Assembly: GCA_947372865.1 (NCBI GenBank)
Contig: CANBVJ010000008.1
Span: 1 to 64,000, forward strand
Length of the DNA: 64,000 nt
Origin: Comamonadaceae bacterium
GTDB lineage: Bacteria > Pseudomonadota > Gammaproteobacteria > Burkholderiales > Burkholderiaceae_C
Direction of reading: 5' to 3'
Positions within the stretch are counted from its first letter, which is position 1, and the number at the start of each line of letters is the position of its first letter. This document shows, in pieces, positions 10,422 through 21,544 of the stretch. The position numbers and the translations under genes are program-made. The notes beneath the pieces were generated by a model. It was not told the origin of the DNA. It searched no databases and was given only the letters and a program-made list of their open reading frames with translations.

Positions 10422-11087
10422 ATGATCACCATTGCCTTGTCCAAAGGCCGCATTTTTGAAGAAACGCTGCCGCTCTTGCGCGCCGCCGGCATCGAAGTGC
10501 TGGACGACCCCGAGAAATCGCGCAAGCTGATTCTGGACACCAACCACGCGGACGTTCGTGTGTTGGTGGTGCGCGCCACCGACGTGCCTACTTATGTGCA
10601 GTTTGGCGGCGCCGATATGGGCATCACCGGCAAAGACACGCTGCTCGAACACGGCGGCGACTGGGGCAGCGCCACCAGCGGCGCGGGCCTGTTCCAGCCG
10701 CTGGATTTGCAGATTTCCAAATGCCGCATCAGCGTGGCCGTGCGCGCCGACTTTGACTACGCCCACGCGGTGCGCCAGGGCGCGCGCCTGAAGGTGGCGA
10801 CCAAGTACGTGGCCATTGCCCGCGAGTTTTTTGCCACCAAAGGCGTGCACGTGGACCTGATCAAGCTCTACGGCAGCATGGAACTCGCGCCATTGGTGGG
10901 CATGGCCGACGCCATCGTGGATCTGGTGTCTACCGGCAACACGCTCAAGGCCAACAACCTGGTCGAGGTAGAGCACATCATGGACATCAGCGCGCGCCTG
11001 GTGGTCAACCAAGCGGCCCTGAAGCTCAAGCGCGAGCCGATCCGCAACATCATCAACGCCTTTGCTGGCGCGATTGGCAAGGCTTGA
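10422..11087 (+). CDS. hisG: ATP phosphoribosyltransferase catalytic subunit, short form
   Basis: First step of histidine synthesis (ATP + PRPP to phosphoribosyl-ATP). The ATG at 10422 gives 221 residues beginning [18 protein letters not shown], the expected start. This is the short HisG lacking the C-terminal regulatory domain; such enzymes need the HisZ subunit for activity and feedback control. No hisZ is in this window, so it must lie elsewhere. [15 protein letters not shown] is the PRPP-binding motif. Nine bases separate the stop from the preferred hisD start. Confidence 0.97.
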   Translation: MITIALSKGRIFEETLPLLRAAGIEVLDDPEKSRKLILDTNHADVRVLVVRATDVPTYVQFGGADMGITGKDTLLEHGGDWGSATSGAGLFQPLDLQISKCRISVAVRADFDYAHAVRQGARLKVATKYVAIAREFFATKGVHVDLIKLYGSMELAPLVGMADAIVDLVSTGNTLKANNLVEVEHIMDISARLVVNQAALKLKREPIRNIINAFAGAIGKA

Positions 11088-11095
11088 ATCCGGCC

Positions 11096-12412
11096 ATGAC
11101 ATTTACTGCCACGCCCGCGCGCCTGTCCACCCAGGACGCCGACTTTGAGGCCCAGTTTCAAGCCCGCCTGCATTGGTCCGCTGACACCGACGCCGCCATC
11201 GAGCAGCGCGTAGCCGATATCCTGGCCGATGTGCAGCAGCGCGGCGACGCCGCCGTGCTGGACTACACCGCGCGCTTTGACGGACTGAGCGCCGACAGCG
11301 TGTCGGCGCTGGAACTCACCCAGACTGAACTCAAGGCCGCGTTTGACGCCATTCCGCAGGCCCAGCGCCAGGCGCTGGAATTTGCTGCGGCTCGGGTGCG
11401 CAGCTACCACGAGGCGCAAAAACAGGCCTGCGGCCAAAGCTGGAGCTACCGCGACGCGGACGGCACGCTCCTGGGCCAAAAAGTCACGCCGCTGGACCGC
11501 GTGGGCATTTACGTGCCCGGCGGCAAGGCGGCCTATCCTTCCAGCGTGCTCATGAACGCCATTCCCGCCCACGTGGCCGGGGTGGGCGAAATCATCATGG
11601 TCGTGCCCACGCCGCAGGGGGTGAAAAACCCGCTGGTGCTGGCGGCGGCCTATGTGGCGGGCGTGACACGCGCCTTTACCGTGGGTGGCGCGCAGGCTGT
11701 GGCCGCGCTGGCCTATGGCACGGCGACCATTCCTGCGGTCAACAAAATCACCGGCCCGGGCAACGCCTATGTGGCGGCTGCCAAGCGCCGCGTGTTTGGC
11801 ACCGTGGGCATTGACATGATTGCTGGCCCGAGCGAGATCTTGGTGCTGGCCGACGGCAGCACGCCTCCTGACTGGGTGGCCATGGACTTGTTCAGCCAGG
11901 CCGAACACGACGAGCTGGCGCAAAGCATTTTGCTGTGCCCCGATGCCGCTTATATCGACCAGGTACAAGCCGCTATTGACCGCTTGCTGCCCACCATGCC
12001 GCGCGCTGACATCATCGCCAAGTCGCTCACCGGGCGCGGCGCGCTGGTGCACACCCGCAGCATGGAAGAAGCCTGCGCCCTGAGCAACCGCATCGCGCCC
12101 GAGCACCTGGAAGTCTCCAGCGCCGACCCGCACCGCTGGGAGCCACTGTTGCTGCACGCCGGGGCCATCTTTTTGGGCGCCTACACCAGCGAATCGCTGG
12201 GCGACTACTGCGCCGGGCCCAACCATGTGCTGCCCACCAGCGGCACGGCGCGCTTTTCCAGCCCGCTGGGCGTGTATGACTTTCAAAAACGCAGCAGCCT
12301 GATAGAGGTGAGCGCCGCCGGTGCGCGCGTGCTCGGGCCGGTAGCCGCTGTGCTGGCCTATGGCGAAGGTCTGCAGGCCCACGCCCGCGCCGCAGAAATG
12401 AGGCTCGAATGA
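11096..12412 (+). CDS. hisD: Histidinol dehydrogenase
   Basis: Catalyses the last two steps of histidine synthesis (histidinol to histidine, NAD-dependent, zinc enzyme). The ATG at 11096 gives 438 residues; an upstream TTG at 11084 would overlap hisG and is less likely. Recognisable segments are [10 protein letters not shown]-like [48 protein letters not shown] and [17 protein letters not shown]. The stop overlaps hisC in ATGA. Confidence 0.98.
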   Translation: MTFTATPARLSTQDADFEAQFQARLHWSADTDAAIEQRVADILADVQQRGDAAVLDYTARFDGLSADSVSALELTQTELKAAFDAIPQAQRQALEFAAARVRSYHEAQKQACGQSWSYRDADGTLLGQKVTPLDRVGIYVPGGKAAYPSSVLMNAIPAHVAGVGEIIMVVPTPQGVKNPLVLAAAYVAGVTRAFTVGGAQAVAALAYGTATIPAVNKITGPGNAYVAAAKRRVFGTVGIDMIAGPSEILVLADGSTPPDWVAMDLFSQAEHDELAQSILLCPDAAYIDQVQAAIDRLLPTMPRADIIAKSLTGRGALVHTRSMEEACALSNRIAPEHLEVSSADPHRWEPLLLHAGAIFLGAYTSESLGDYCAGPNHVLPTSGTARFSSPLGVYDFQKRSSLIEVSAAGARVLGPVAAVLAYGEGLQAHARAAEMRLE

Positions 12413-13560
12413 GCGGCTCGCTTCCCCCAAGCCCGCAAGCGCTGGTGGCGCGGCGCATCCGCGCCGATGTGCAGGCCATGCACGCCTATCTGGTGCAAGA
12501 CCCGCAAGGTATGGTCAAGCTTGACGCCATGGAAAACCCCTACCGCCTGAGCGCCGAATTGCAGAGCGCGCTGGGCGCGCGCCTGGGCGCCGTGGCGCTC
12601 AACCGCTATCCTGGCGTGCGTGTGCACGACCTGCGCCAGGCGCTCGCGCACTACGCGCACATGCCCGCGGGCTACGACATTGTTTTGGGTAACGGCTCGG
12701 ACGAGCTGATTTCGCTGCTCAGCCTGGCTTGCGCCGTGGGCACCGATCGGGTGACCGGCAAACCGCCGGTGGTGCTGGCGCCTGTGCCCGGCTTTGTGAT
12801 GTACGCCATGAGCGCGCAACTCCAGGGCCTGGACTTCGTCGGCGTGCCCCTGACGCCCGACTTTGCGCTGGACGTGCCGGCCATGCTGGCCGCCATTGCG
12901 CAGACCCAGCCGGCCATCGTCTACCTGGCCTACCCGAACAACCCCACCGCCAATCTGTGGAGCGAGGCCGACATGGCGCAGGTGGTGGCCGCCGCTGCGC
13001 AGAGTGGCAGCCTGGTAGTGCTCGATGAGGCCTACCAGCCTTTTTCCAGCCGGAGCTACCTGGACACCATTCGCGCCCAGCCGCAGATTCACACCCATGT
13101 GCTGCTGATGCGCACCTTGAGCAAATTTGGCCTGGCCGGTGTGCGCCTGGGGTATTTGATGGGGCCGCAGGCCCTGGTAGCCGAGTTGGACAAGGTGCGC
13201 CCGCCCTACAACATCAGCGTGCTCAACTGCGAGTGCGCTCTGTTTGCGCTAGAGCACGCCGACGCCTTTGCCGCTCAGGCCCGGGCCATTTGCGAGGAGC
13301 GCGCCCGCTTGCTGCAGGCGCTGCGCCAGCTGCCCGGCCTGCAGGTGTGGGGCAGCGACGCCAATATGGTGTTGGTGCGCGTGCCAGCGCGCGCGGGCCA
13401 AGACGCCGCCCAGGCGGTGTTTGAATCCATGCGCGCGCGCAGCGTGCTGGTAAAGAACGTTTCTAAAATGCACCCCTTGCTGGCAGATTGTCTGCGCCTG
13501 ACGGTCGGCACCGCCGACGAGAACACCCAGCTGCTCGCAGCACTAAAGGCTTCCCTATGA
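12409..13560 (+). CDS. hisC: Histidinol-phosphate aminotransferase
   Basis: PLP-dependent class I/II aminotransferase making histidinol phosphate; 383 residues. The PLP lysine sits in [18 protein letters not shown], and [14 protein letters not shown] and [10 protein letters not shown] are the other cofactor-binding motifs. Start overlaps hisD by 4 bp and stop overlaps hisB by 4 bp (ATGA at both junctions), so translation is probably coupled. Position in the his operon separates it from other aminotransferases. Confidence 0.96.
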   Translation: MSGSLPPSPQALVARRIRADVQAMHAYLVQDPQGMVKLDAMENPYRLSAELQSALGARLGAVALNRYPGVRVHDLRQALAHYAHMPAGYDIVLGNGSDELISLLSLACAVGTDRVTGKPPVVLAPVPGFVMYAMSAQLQGLDFVGVPLTPDFALDVPAMLAAIAQTQPAIVYLAYPNNPTANLWSEADMAQVVAAAAQSGSLVVLDEAYQPFSSRSYLDTIRAQPQIHTHVLLMRTLSKFGLAGVRLGYLMGPQALVAELDKVRPPYNISVLNCECALFALEHADAFAAQARAICEERARLLQALRQLPGLQVWGSDANMVLVRVPARAGQDAAQAVFESMRARSVLVKNVSKMHPLLADCLRLTVGTADENTQLLAALKASL

Positions 13561-14201
13561 CCCAACACGCCCTGATTGAAGTGCCCGGCGCCAACGCCGG
13601 CGGCCCGCGCCCCGCGCGCACGGCTGAGGTGGCCCGCAACACCGCCGAGACGCGCATCCACGTCAAGCTCAATCTCGACGGCAGCGGCCATTCGCGCCTG
13701 TCCACCGGAATTGGCTTCTTCGACCACATGCTCGACCAGATCGCCCGCCACGGGCTGATTGACCTGGACATTGAGGCTGAGGGCGATTTGCACATCGACG
13801 GCCACCACACGGTAGAAGACGTGGGCATCACCCTGGGCCAGGCGGTGTTGAAGGCCGTGGGCGATAAAAAAGGCATTCGCCGCTACGGCCACGCCTATGT
13901 GCCGCTGGACGAGGCCTTGTCCCGCGTGGTGATTGACCTCTCAGGCCGCCCGGGCCTGACCATGAACATTCCGTTTACCAGCGGCAGCATCGGCGGCTTT
14001 GACACCCAGCTCACGCACGAGTTCTTTCACGGTTTTGTCAACCACGCCGGTGTCACCCTGCACATTGACAACCTCAAGGGCGACAACGCCCACCACCAGG
14101 CCGAAACCGTGTTCAAGGCCTTTGCCCGCGCCCTGCGCAGTGCACTCGAATACGATCCGCGCGCGCTGGATGCCATTCCTTCGACCAAGGGCTCGCTCTA
14201 G
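13557..14201 (+). CDS. hisB: Imidazoleglycerol-phosphate dehydratase
   Basis: Dehydrates imidazole glycerol phosphate; metal-dependent. The 214 residues are the monofunctional form, with no fused histidinol phosphatase, unlike E. coli HisB. The metal-binding histidines are in [25 protein letters not shown] and ELTHEFF-like [17 protein letters not shown]. About 20 residues of poorly conserved N-terminal leader precede the domain. The ATG at 13557 overlaps the hisC stop. The histidinol-phosphate phosphatase is not in this window. Confidence 0.97.
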   Translation: MTQHALIEVPGANAGGPRPARTAEVARNTAETRIHVKLNLDGSGHSRLSTGIGFFDHMLDQIARHGLIDLDIEAEGDLHIDGHHTVEDVGITLGQAVLKAVGDKKGIRRYGHAYVPLDEALSRVVIDLSGRPGLTMNIPFTSGSIGGFDTQLTHEFFHGFVNHAGVTLHIDNLKGDNAHHQAETVFKAFARALRSALEYDPRALDAIPSTKGSL

Positions 14202-14232
14202 CGCCTGACGGCGTGTTCCTGCTTCGCTCTCT

Positions 14233-14889
14233 ATGAAAACAGTCGCCATCATTGATTACGGCATGGGCAATTTGCGCTCGGTCACGCAGGCCGTGATGCA
14301 CGCCGCCGAGCACGAAGGCGTGCAGGCGGTTTGGGCGCGTACGCCCCAAGAAGTGATGGACGCCGAGCGCGTGGTGCTGCCCGGCCAGGGCGGCATGCGC
14401 GACTGCATGCGCGAGCTGCACGACTCGGGCATGCTGGCCGCCGTGCTGCACGCCGCCGCAAACAAGCCGCTCATGGGCGTGTGCGTGGGCATGCAAATGC
14501 TGCTGGACCATAGCGAAGAACTTGACACCGCCTGCCTGGGCCTGATTCCCGGCAATGTGGTGAAGTTTGATCTGGCCGGCCAAATGCAGGCCGACGGCAG
14601 CCGCTTCAAGGTGCCGCAAATGGGCTGGAACCAGGTCTGGCGCAACAACCATGGCGGCGCGCCGCACCCGGTCTGGGGCGAGGTGCCCGACGGCAGTTAC
14701 TTCTATTTTGTGCACAGTTATTACGCCAAACCGTCCGATGCGCGCCACAGCGTGGGCGAAACCGACTATGGTTCGCGCTTTAGTTCGGCCATTGCGCGTG
14801 ATAATATTTTTGCCACCCAGTTCCACCCGGAAAAAAGCGCCAAACAGGGCCTGGCCCTGTACCGCAACTTTTTGCGCTGGAACCCGTAA
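14233..14889 (+). CDS. hisH: Imidazole glycerol phosphate synthase, glutaminase subunit
   Basis: Glutamine amidotransferase that supplies ammonia to HisF; 218 residues. The class I triad is visible: nucleophile cysteine in [15 protein letters not shown] and His/Glu in [13 protein letters not shown]. The N-terminal [14 protein letters not shown] is diagnostic. Its partner hisF lies three genes downstream; the two encode one enzyme complex. Confidence 0.97.
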   Translation: MKTVAIIDYGMGNLRSVTQAVMHAAEHEGVQAVWARTPQEVMDAERVVLPGQGGMRDCMRELHDSGMLAAVLHAAANKPLMGVCVGMQMLLDHSEELDTACLGLIPGNVVKFDLAGQMQADGSRFKVPQMGWNQVWRNNHGGAPHPVWGEVPDGSYFYFVHSYYAKPSDARHSVGETDYGSRFSSAIARDNIFATQFHPEKSAKQGLALYRNFLRWNP

Positions 14890-14932
14890 GCTCCTTCTTC
14901 CGTTTTATTTCTTCATCCACCGCTAAAGCACC

Positions 14933-15673
14933 ATGCTGTTAATTCCTGCGATTGACCTAAAAGACGGCCACTGTGTTCGCCTCAAACAGGGCGATATGGA
15001 CCAATCCACCACTTTCGGCGAAGACCCGGCGGTCATGGCGCGCAGTTGGGTGGACAAGGGCGCGCGGCGCTTGCACCTGGTGGACCTGAACGGCGCCTTT
15101 GCCGGTCACCCCAAGAACGAGGCGGCGATCCGCAAAATCCTCAAGGAAGTCGGCAGCGAAATCGACGTGCAGCTCGGCGGCGGCATTCGCGACCTTGACA
15201 CCATCGAGCGCTATTTGGATGCCGGTCTGCGCTACGTCATCATTGGCACCGCAGCCGTCAAAAACCCCGGTTTTCTGCAAGACGCCTGCACCGCTTTTGG
15301 CGGCCACATCATCGTCGGACTGGACGCGCGCGACGGCAAGGTGGCCACCGACGGCTGGAGCAAGCTCACCCGACACGACGTGGTCGATTTGGGCAAAAAG
15401 TTTGAAGACTATGGCGTCGAATCCATCATTTACACCGACATCGGCCGCGACGGCATGCTCAGCGGCATCAATATTGACGCCACCGTCAAACTCGCCCAGG
15501 CCCTGTCGATTCCGGTAATCGCCTCGGGCGGCCTGAGCAACCTGGCCGACATTGAGGCCCTGTGCGCCGTAGAAGACGAGGGCGTGGAGGGCGTCATTTG
15601 CGGCCGCGCCATTTACACCGGTGACCTCGACTTTGCTGCTGGACAAGCCCGCGCTGACGAAATCAATGGCTGA
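14933..15673 (+). CDS. hisA: Phosphoribosylformimino-5-aminoimidazole carboxamide ribotide isomerase
   Basis: TIM-barrel ProFAR isomerase, the step before HisF/HisH. The 246 residues start with [20 protein letters not shown] (catalytic Asp in strand 1), with the second catalytic Asp in [16 protein letters not shown] and phosphate-binding glycines in [12 protein letters not shown]. Its last 8 bases overlap the preferred start of an aldose-epimerase-like gene that separates it from hisF. Confidence 0.97.
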   Translation: MLLIPAIDLKDGHCVRLKQGDMDQSTTFGEDPAVMARSWVDKGARRLHLVDLNGAFAGHPKNEAAIRKILKEVGSEIDVQLGGGIRDLDTIERYLDAGLRYVIIGTAAVKNPGFLQDACTAFGGHIIVGLDARDGKVATDGWSKLTRHDVVDLGKKFEDYGVESIIYTDIGRDGMLSGINIDATVKLAQALSIPVIASGGLSNLADIEALCAVEDEGVEGVICGRAIYTGDLDFAAGQARADEING

Positions 15674-16526
15674 TGGCGGCGCGCTGTGCCGCAGCGAAAC
15701 CCAGTACGGCCAAGCCGGTCAGCGTCTCACGCTGGCCAATGGCGACACGGTGTGGGTGGCTTTGCAGGGCGCGCACGTGGTGTCCTGGCAGGCGGCGGGC
15801 CGTGAGCGCCTGTATGTGAGCCCGCGCAATGTGTGGGACGGCCAAAGCGCCATTCGCGGCGGCGTGCCCCTGTGTTTTCCCCAGTTCAACCAGCGCGGTA
15901 GCCTGCCCAAACACGGATTTGCCCGCAACAGCGTTTGGACGGCGGGCCCGGCCACGGTGCAGGGCGACCATGTGCAGCAAGATTTCACGCTCGCCTCCAG
16001 TGCGCCAAGCCTGGCGCTCTGGCCCCAGCATTTCGAGGCCACGCTGCGCGTTACCTTGGTCCCTAATGAGCTGACCGTGGCGCTGTCGGTGCACAACACC
16101 GGTACCCAGGCGCTGGAGTTTTCCGGCGCATTGCACAGCTACTTGGCGGTGGACGACATTGCGCAAGCGCGCCTGCATGGCCTGCAAGGCCAGCCCGAGT
16201 GGGACGCGCTGACCGATACCCACGCCAGCGCCGCTGCCGAACTGCAATTTGACGGCGAATTTGACCGCGTCTACGGGGCCGCACCTGGCCTCTTGGCGCT
16301 GCAAGACGGCGTGCATCGCCTGGACATCAGCCAAAGCCCGGGCTGGGCCAACAGCGTGGTCTGGAACCCCGGGCGCGACAAATGCGCGGCCATGGCCGAC
16401 TTGCCCGCCGACGGTTTTTCTCATTTTGTGTGCGTGGAGGCGGCACAAGTAATGTCGCCGATTACTGTTGCGGCCGCTGCCAACTGGCAGGGCTGGCAGC
16501 GTTTTCGCGCGCTGCAGGAAGCATAG
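15666..16526 (+). CDS. Aldose 1-epimerase / hexose-6-phosphate mutarotase-like protein
   Basis: Protein of 286 residues with the YeaD-type galactose-mutarotase-like beta-sandwich; it probably interconverts anomers of hexose 6-phosphates. Active-site-like features are the substrate-arginine region [15 protein letters not shown] and the histidine in [11 protein letters not shown]. The ATG at 15666 overlaps the hisA stop by 8 bp, and the stop is 2 bp before hisF, so it is embedded in the his operon although it has no known histidine role. A farther upstream start at 15621 would overlap hisA by 53 bp and is less likely. Confidence 0.88.
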   Translation: MADGGALCRSETQYGQAGQRLTLANGDTVWVALQGAHVVSWQAAGRERLYVSPRNVWDGQSAIRGGVPLCFPQFNQRGSLPKHGFARNSVWTAGPATVQGDHVQQDFTLASSAPSLALWPQHFEATLRVTLVPNELTVALSVHNTGTQALEFSGALHSYLAVDDIAQARLHGLQGQPEWDALTDTHASAAAELQFDGEFDRVYGAAPGLLALQDGVHRLDISQSPGWANSVVWNPGRDKCAAMADLPADGFSHFVCVEAAQVMSPITVAAAANWQGWQRFRALQEA

Positions 16527-16528
16527 AT

Positions 16529-17311
16529 ATGTTGGCCAAACGCATCATTCCTTGCCTAGACGTGACCGGTGGACGCGTCGTCAAAGGCGTGAACTTTGTC
16601 GAACTGCGCGACGCCGGTGACCCGGTAGAAATCGCCGCCCGTTACAACGAGCAGGGCGCCGATGAGCTGACTTTTCTGGACATCACCGCCACCAGCGACG
16701 CCCGCGACGTGATTCTCCACATCATTGAGGCCGTGGCCTCGCAGGTGTTTATTCCGCTCACGGTAGGCGGCGGCGTGCGCACCGTGGACGATGTGCGCCG
16801 CCTGCTCAACGCGGGCGCCGACAAGGTGAGTTTCAACTCGGCGGCCATTGCGCGGCCCCAGGTGATTGAGGACGCATCGCACAAATACGGCGCCCAGTGC
16901 ATTGTGGTGGCCATTGACGCCAAGCGCCGCGTGGGTGAGGCGCTGCAACTGCGCGGCCCCGGCTGGGACGTGTTCAGCCACGGTGGGCGCCAAAACACCG
17001 GCCTGGACGCGGTGGTGTGGGCCACCGAGATGGCACGCCGCGGTGCGGGCGAGATTTTGCTCACCAGCATGGACCGCGACGGTACCAAGAGCGGCTTTGA
17101 CCTTGAGCTGACACGCGCCGTAGCCGACGCGGTGCCGGTGCCGGTGATCGCCTCCGGCGGCGTAGGCACGCTGGACCACTTGGCCGACGGCGTCAGCATT
17201 GGCGGCGCCGACGCAGTGCTGGCGGCCAGCATTTTTCATTACGGCGAATTCACCGTGGGTCAAGCCAAAGCGCGCATGGCCGCGCGTGGCATTCCGGTGC
17301 GATTGGAATGA
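16529..17311 (+). CDS. hisF: Imidazole glycerol phosphate synthase, cyclase subunit
   Basis: TIM-barrel cyclase that, with HisH, forms imidazole glycerol phosphate and AICAR. The 260 residues begin [20 protein letters not shown], containing the catalytic Asp; the second catalytic Asp is in [14 protein letters not shown]. Phosphate-binding glycines appear in [16 protein letters not shown]. It starts 2 bp after the epimerase gene and overlaps hisI in ATGA. Confidence 0.98.
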   Translation: MLAKRIIPCLDVTGGRVVKGVNFVELRDAGDPVEIAARYNEQGADELTFLDITATSDARDVILHIIEAVASQVFIPLTVGGGVRTVDDVRRLLNAGADKVSFNSAAIARPQVIEDASHKYGAQCIVVAIDAKRRVGEALQLRGPGWDVFSHGGRQNTGLDAVVWATEMARRGAGEILLTSMDRDGTKSGFDLELTRAVADAVPVPVIASGGVGTLDHLADGVSIGGADAVLAASIFHYGEFTVGQAKARMAARGIPVRLE

Positions 17312-17703
17312 CTATGGGCTGGCTGGACGAGATCAAATGGGACGCCCAGGGCCTGGTACCCGCCATTGCGCAAGAGCAGGGCAGCAAAGACGTGCTGATG
17401 TTTGCCTGGATGAACCGCGAGTCGCTGCAAAAAACCGCCGAACTCGGCCGCGCCGTCTACTTCAGCCGCTCGCGCAACAAGCTCTGGTTCAAGGGCGAAG
17501 AGTCAGGCCATGTGCAAGTGGTGCACGAAATCCGGGTCGATTGCGACACCGACGTGGTGCTGCTCACCGTCACCCAGCAAGGGCATACTCCAGGGATTGC
17601 TTGCCACACCGGGCGCCACAGCTGCTTTTTTAGCGTCCTCAAAGACGGCCAATGGCAGGCGGTGGACCCGGTCTTGAAAAATCCCGACTCCATTTACAAA
17701 TAG
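17308..17703 (+). CDS. hisI: Phosphoribosyl-AMP cyclohydrolase
   Basis: Opens the purine ring of phosphoribosyl-AMP; zinc enzyme. The 131 residues contain [17 protein letters not shown] and the metal-binding cysteines of [13 protein letters not shown] and [11 protein letters not shown]. The single-domain form is encoded separately from hisE, which follows after 4 bp. The start overlaps the hisF stop. Confidence 0.97.
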   Translation: MTMGWLDEIKWDAQGLVPAIAQEQGSKDVLMFAWMNRESLQKTAELGRAVYFSRSRNKLWFKGEESGHVQVVHEIRVDCDTDVVLLTVTQQGHTPGIACHTGRHSCFFSVLKDGQWQAVDPVLKNPDSIYK

Positions 17704-17707
17704 CCCC

Positions 17708-18103
17708 ATGACCGCCCCAGCGCCTGCCCTGAACCCCTTGTCCCAAGACGCCTTGGCACGTCTGTCCGCCGTGATCGAAAGCCGCAAGGCCGCCAACGGG
17801 GGCGACCCGGCTGCCAGCTACGTTGCGCGCCTCCTTCACCAGGGCCCGGACGCTTTCCTGAAAAAAATTGGCGAAGAAGCCACCGAAGTGGTGATGGCCG
17901 CCAAAGACGCCGACCACGGCGGCGACCGCAGCAAAATCGTCTATGAGGTGGCCGACCTGTGGTTTCACTGCCTGATTGCGCTGGCGCATTACGATTTATC
18001 GCCCGCTGACGTGGTGGCTGAGCTTGCGCGCCGCGCTGGCACCAGCGGCATCGAAGAAAAAGCCTTGCGCAAGGCGCTGCTGCGCGATGCCCAGGGTGGC
18101 TGA
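17708..18103 (+). CDS. hisE: Phosphoribosyl-ATP pyrophosphatase
   Basis: Hydrolyses phosphoribosyl-ATP to phosphoribosyl-AMP; MazG-like all-alpha fold. The 131 residues are longer than many HisE proteins through extra N- and C-terminal sequence. The core [16 protein letters not shown] carries the metal-binding glutamates, and [17 protein letters not shown] is the second helix pair. Last of the his genes in this run; a HIT protein follows after a short spacer. Confidence 0.95.
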   Translation: MTAPAPALNPLSQDALARLSAVIESRKAANGGDPAASYVARLLHQGPDAFLKKIGEEATEVVMAAKDADHGGDRSKIVYEVADLWFHCLIALAHYDLSPADVVAELARRAGTSGIEEKALRKALLRDAQGG

Positions 18104-18138
18104 GCGTCAAATTTCCTTCTTTGAGTGTTTTTCGTCCC

Positions 18139-18540
18139 ATGAGCCTTACTTTTGCTGCTGCGCACAACGCCAGCCACACGCCAGACCACGACCCCCATTG
18201 CCTGTTTTGCAAGATCGTGGCCAAGAAAATTCCGTCACGCACGGTGTTTGAGGACGCCGATTTTTATGCCTTCCATGACATCGCGCCCTGGGCGCCGGTG
18301 CACTTCTTGTTGATCCCCAAGCTGCACATTCCGTCCATGGCGCACATTACCGAGGCGCACGTCGGCCTGATGGGGCGCATGATGGCGCTGGTGCCCGGAC
18401 TGGCTTTGCAAGAGGGCTGCAACCCCTACCCCGAGGGCGGCTACCGCCTGGTGACCAACACCGGTGCCGAAGGCGGACAAGAGGTGCACCACCTGCATTT
18501 CCACGTGATGGGTGGCACGCGCCCCTGGCTGCGCGGCTAA
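18139..18540 (+). CDS. HIT family histidine triad protein (HinT-like)
   Basis: Purine nucleoside phosphoramidase-type protein. At 133 residues the HIT domain runs from CLFCKIVAKKIPSR, with its zinc-binding-type CxxC, to the triad HHLHFHVMGG (H-x-H-x-H). I prefer the ATG at 18139; a TTG at 18121 would add six residues. A HIT gene between hisE and tatA is usual in betaproteobacteria. The substrate is not defined by sequence. Confidence 0.93.
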   Translation: MSLTFAAAHNASHTPDHDPHCLFCKIVAKKIPSRTVFEDADFYAFHDIAPWAPVHFLLIPKLHIPSMAHITEAHVGLMGRMMALVPGLALQEGCNPYPEGGYRLVTNTGAEGGQEVHHLHFHVMGGTRPWLRG

Positions 18541-18605
18541 TGGCCACATGCATACGCGCAGGCGCGGTGGCGACTAGAATTCTGTTTACTAATTAGGAGG
18601 AACGT

Positions 18606-18842
18606 ATGGGTTTATCAACCACGCACCTGATCATATTTTTGGTCATCATCGTTGTGATTTTTGGTACCAAGAAGCTGCGCAACATTGGCGCCGACCTCGG
18701 CGGTGCTGTCAAAGGTTTCAAGGACGGCATGAAAGACGGCGGCGAAAAGCCTGCTGATGCAGCGGCGCCGGCCCAGCAAGTCGCGGCCAACGCCCCGGCG
18801 GCCAAGGAAACCATCGACGTTGAAGCCAAAGCCAAGCACTGA
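18606..18842 (+). CDS. tatA: Sec-independent translocase subunit TatA
   Basis: Pore-forming subunit of the twin-arginine translocase. The 78 residues show one N-terminal membrane helix ([13 protein letters not shown]), the [20 protein letters not shown] hinge and amphipathic helix, and an Ala/Lys-rich tail. A strong AGGAGG Shine-Dalgarno (18596-18601) lies just before the ATG. tatB and tatC follow. Confidence 0.97.
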   Translation: MGLSTTHLIIFLVIIVVIFGTKKLRNIGADLGGAVKGFKDGMKDGGEKPADAAAPAQQVAANAPAAKETIDVEAKAKH

Positions 18843-18886
18843 ATGCGTCTGCATGAACGCTTCTGCGCGCCAAGGTTGGGGTTCTA

Positions 18887-19345
18887 GTGTTTGATATCGG
18901 TGTTACCAAGCTCGCCATCGTCGGCGGCATTGCGCTGATCGTCATTGGCCCGGAAAAGCTGCCCGGTTTGGCCAAAACCCTGGGCACGCTGCTCGGACGC
19001 GCACGGCGCTATGTGGCAGACGTGAAAGAAGAGGTCAACCGCTCGATTGACCTCGAAGAGCTGCGCAAAATGAAGGACACGATGGAAACCGCCGCGCAAG
19101 CCGTGGAAACTTCCATCCAGACCAGCGCCGACGAGGTGCAAAAAACCTGGTCGGCGGCGACGTATTCGGGCCAAGAGGCGGTGTCACTGCCTTATTACTC
19201 CGTCCACCAATTGCCCAAGAAACGCTGGCGCACCAAAATCAGCGCCACCCCCAACTGGTACAAGGCCCGCTCTGGCACCCGCACCAAGGCCCTCTCAGGC
19301 GCGGCCCGCGTGGCGCGCTTTCGGCCACCCAAAGTGAATCCATGA
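18887..19345 (+). CDS. tatB: Sec-independent translocase subunit TatB
   Basis: Receptor-complex subunit of the Tat translocase. It has a GTG start at 18887 and 152 residues: [20 protein letters not shown] membrane helix, the [13 protein letters not shown] hinge that marks TatB, a charged amphipathic helix, and a basic C-terminus. It overlaps tatC by 4 bp (ATGA). Confidence 0.95.
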   Translation: MFDIGVTKLAIVGGIALIVIGPEKLPGLAKTLGTLLGRARRYVADVKEEVNRSIDLEELRKMKDTMETAAQAVETSIQTSADEVQKTWSAATYSGQEAVSLPYYSVHQLPKKRWRTKISATPNWYKARSGTRTKALSGAARVARFRPPKVNP

Positions 19346-20151
19346 ACGACTCCGGCTCCAAAGACGACGAACTCGCGGGCACCGAGCAACCGTTCGTTCA
19401 ACACCTGTTTGAACTGCGCGACCGGCTCTTGCGCTCCATCTACGGCATCGCCGCCGTGTTCCTGGTGCTGGTGTTCTATCCGGGCCCGTCCCAGCTCTAC
19501 GATTTGTTGGCCATGCCTTTGGTGCGCGCGCTGCCTGAGGGTTCCAAAATGATTGCGGTGGGCGTGGTCTCGCCCTTTTTGGTGCCCATCAAGGTGTCGG
19601 TGATGGCCGCCATTGCGCTGGCCCTGCCCTGGATCTTGTACCAGGTGTGGGCTTTTGTGGCGCCGGGCCTGTACAGGCACGAGAAAAAGCTGGTGCTGCC
19701 CCTGGTTGCGGCCAGTACGGTGCTGTTCTACGCCGGCGCGGCGTTTTGCTACTTTTTTGTTTTTGGCCAGGCTTTTCCGGCCATCCAGAAAATGGCGCCG
19801 GCCTCAGTGGCAGTCAGCCCCGATATTGAGGCTTACCTGGATTTCGTCATCACCATGTTCATCGCCTTTGGCGTGGCCTTTGAAGTGCCCATCGTGGTGG
19901 TAATCCTGGCGCGCATGAACGTGGTGACCGTGGCGCAGCTCAAAGCGTTTCGCACCTACTTTATTGTGGCCGCCGCTGCGGCCGCCGGGCTGGTGACGCC
20001 GCCTGATCCCGTGTCCATGTTGGCGCTTCTGGTGCCAATGTGCATCTTGTACGAAATGGGCATCTGGGCGGCGCAAATCTTTATCCGCCACACCCAGGCG
20101 CCCGACGCTGATCCAGTCAAAGACCCGGCTGCCAGCGCCGCCGAGTCCTGA
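19342..20151 (+). CDS. tatC: Sec-independent translocase subunit TatC
   Basis: Polytopic membrane receptor that binds twin-arginine signal peptides. The 269 residues begin with the conserved [19 protein letters not shown], followed by six hydrophobic segments ([40 protein letters not shown]). The C-terminal tail is short and polar. It ends the plus-strand mla-his-tat run; the next gene is on the opposite strand, 42 bp away. Confidence 0.97.
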   Translation: MNDSGSKDDELAGTEQPFVQHLFELRDRLLRSIYGIAAVFLVLVFYPGPSQLYDLLAMPLVRALPEGSKMIAVGVVSPFLVPIKVSVMAAIALALPWILYQVWAFVAPGLYRHEKKLVLPLVAASTVLFYAGAAFCYFFVFGQAFPAIQKMAPASVAVSPDIEAYLDFVITMFIAFGVAFEVPIVVVILARMNVVTVAQLKAFRTYFIVAAAAAAGLVTPPDPVSMLALLVPMCILYEMGIWAAQIFIRHTQAPDADPVKDPAASAAES

Positions 20152-20193
20152 ACCTGACTGCCAGCGGCGCCAGTTCCTGAAACACGCCGCCGT

Positions 20194-21336
<1,143 letters not shown>

Positions 21337-21385
21337 GAAAGTCCGATCCGGTAGGGCATGCGCACGCTGCGCTGCACAGCGGCAA

Positions 21386-21391
21386 ATTGTA
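21386..21391 (-). promoter_or_regulatory. Candidate -10 box (TACAAT) for the HtrA-type gene
   Basis: Minus-strand CCCTACAATTT, about 50 bp before the protease start. The same CCTACAAT context precedes 6S RNA and the zapA operon here. No convincing -35 box is visible. Confidence 0.4.
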
Positions 21392-21544
21392 GGGCGCACC
21401 CCGAAGGCAGCCGCTGCGCCGGGTCATATCACGATAGCGTCTGATAATGGCGCTCCCACCCTTGCGGTGGCGCAGGCCCAGTCGCCTGCGTGCCGCCGAT
21501 GATGCAACTGTTCTTAAAGCCACACCCAGCCCCAAGGCGCGACC

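Noticed and set aside
9123-11102. 659-codon open frame antisense to murA and hisG
   Set aside because: Spans two clearly coding genes and their junction; composition (Ala/His/Arg-rich) is that of a mirrored high-GC frame.
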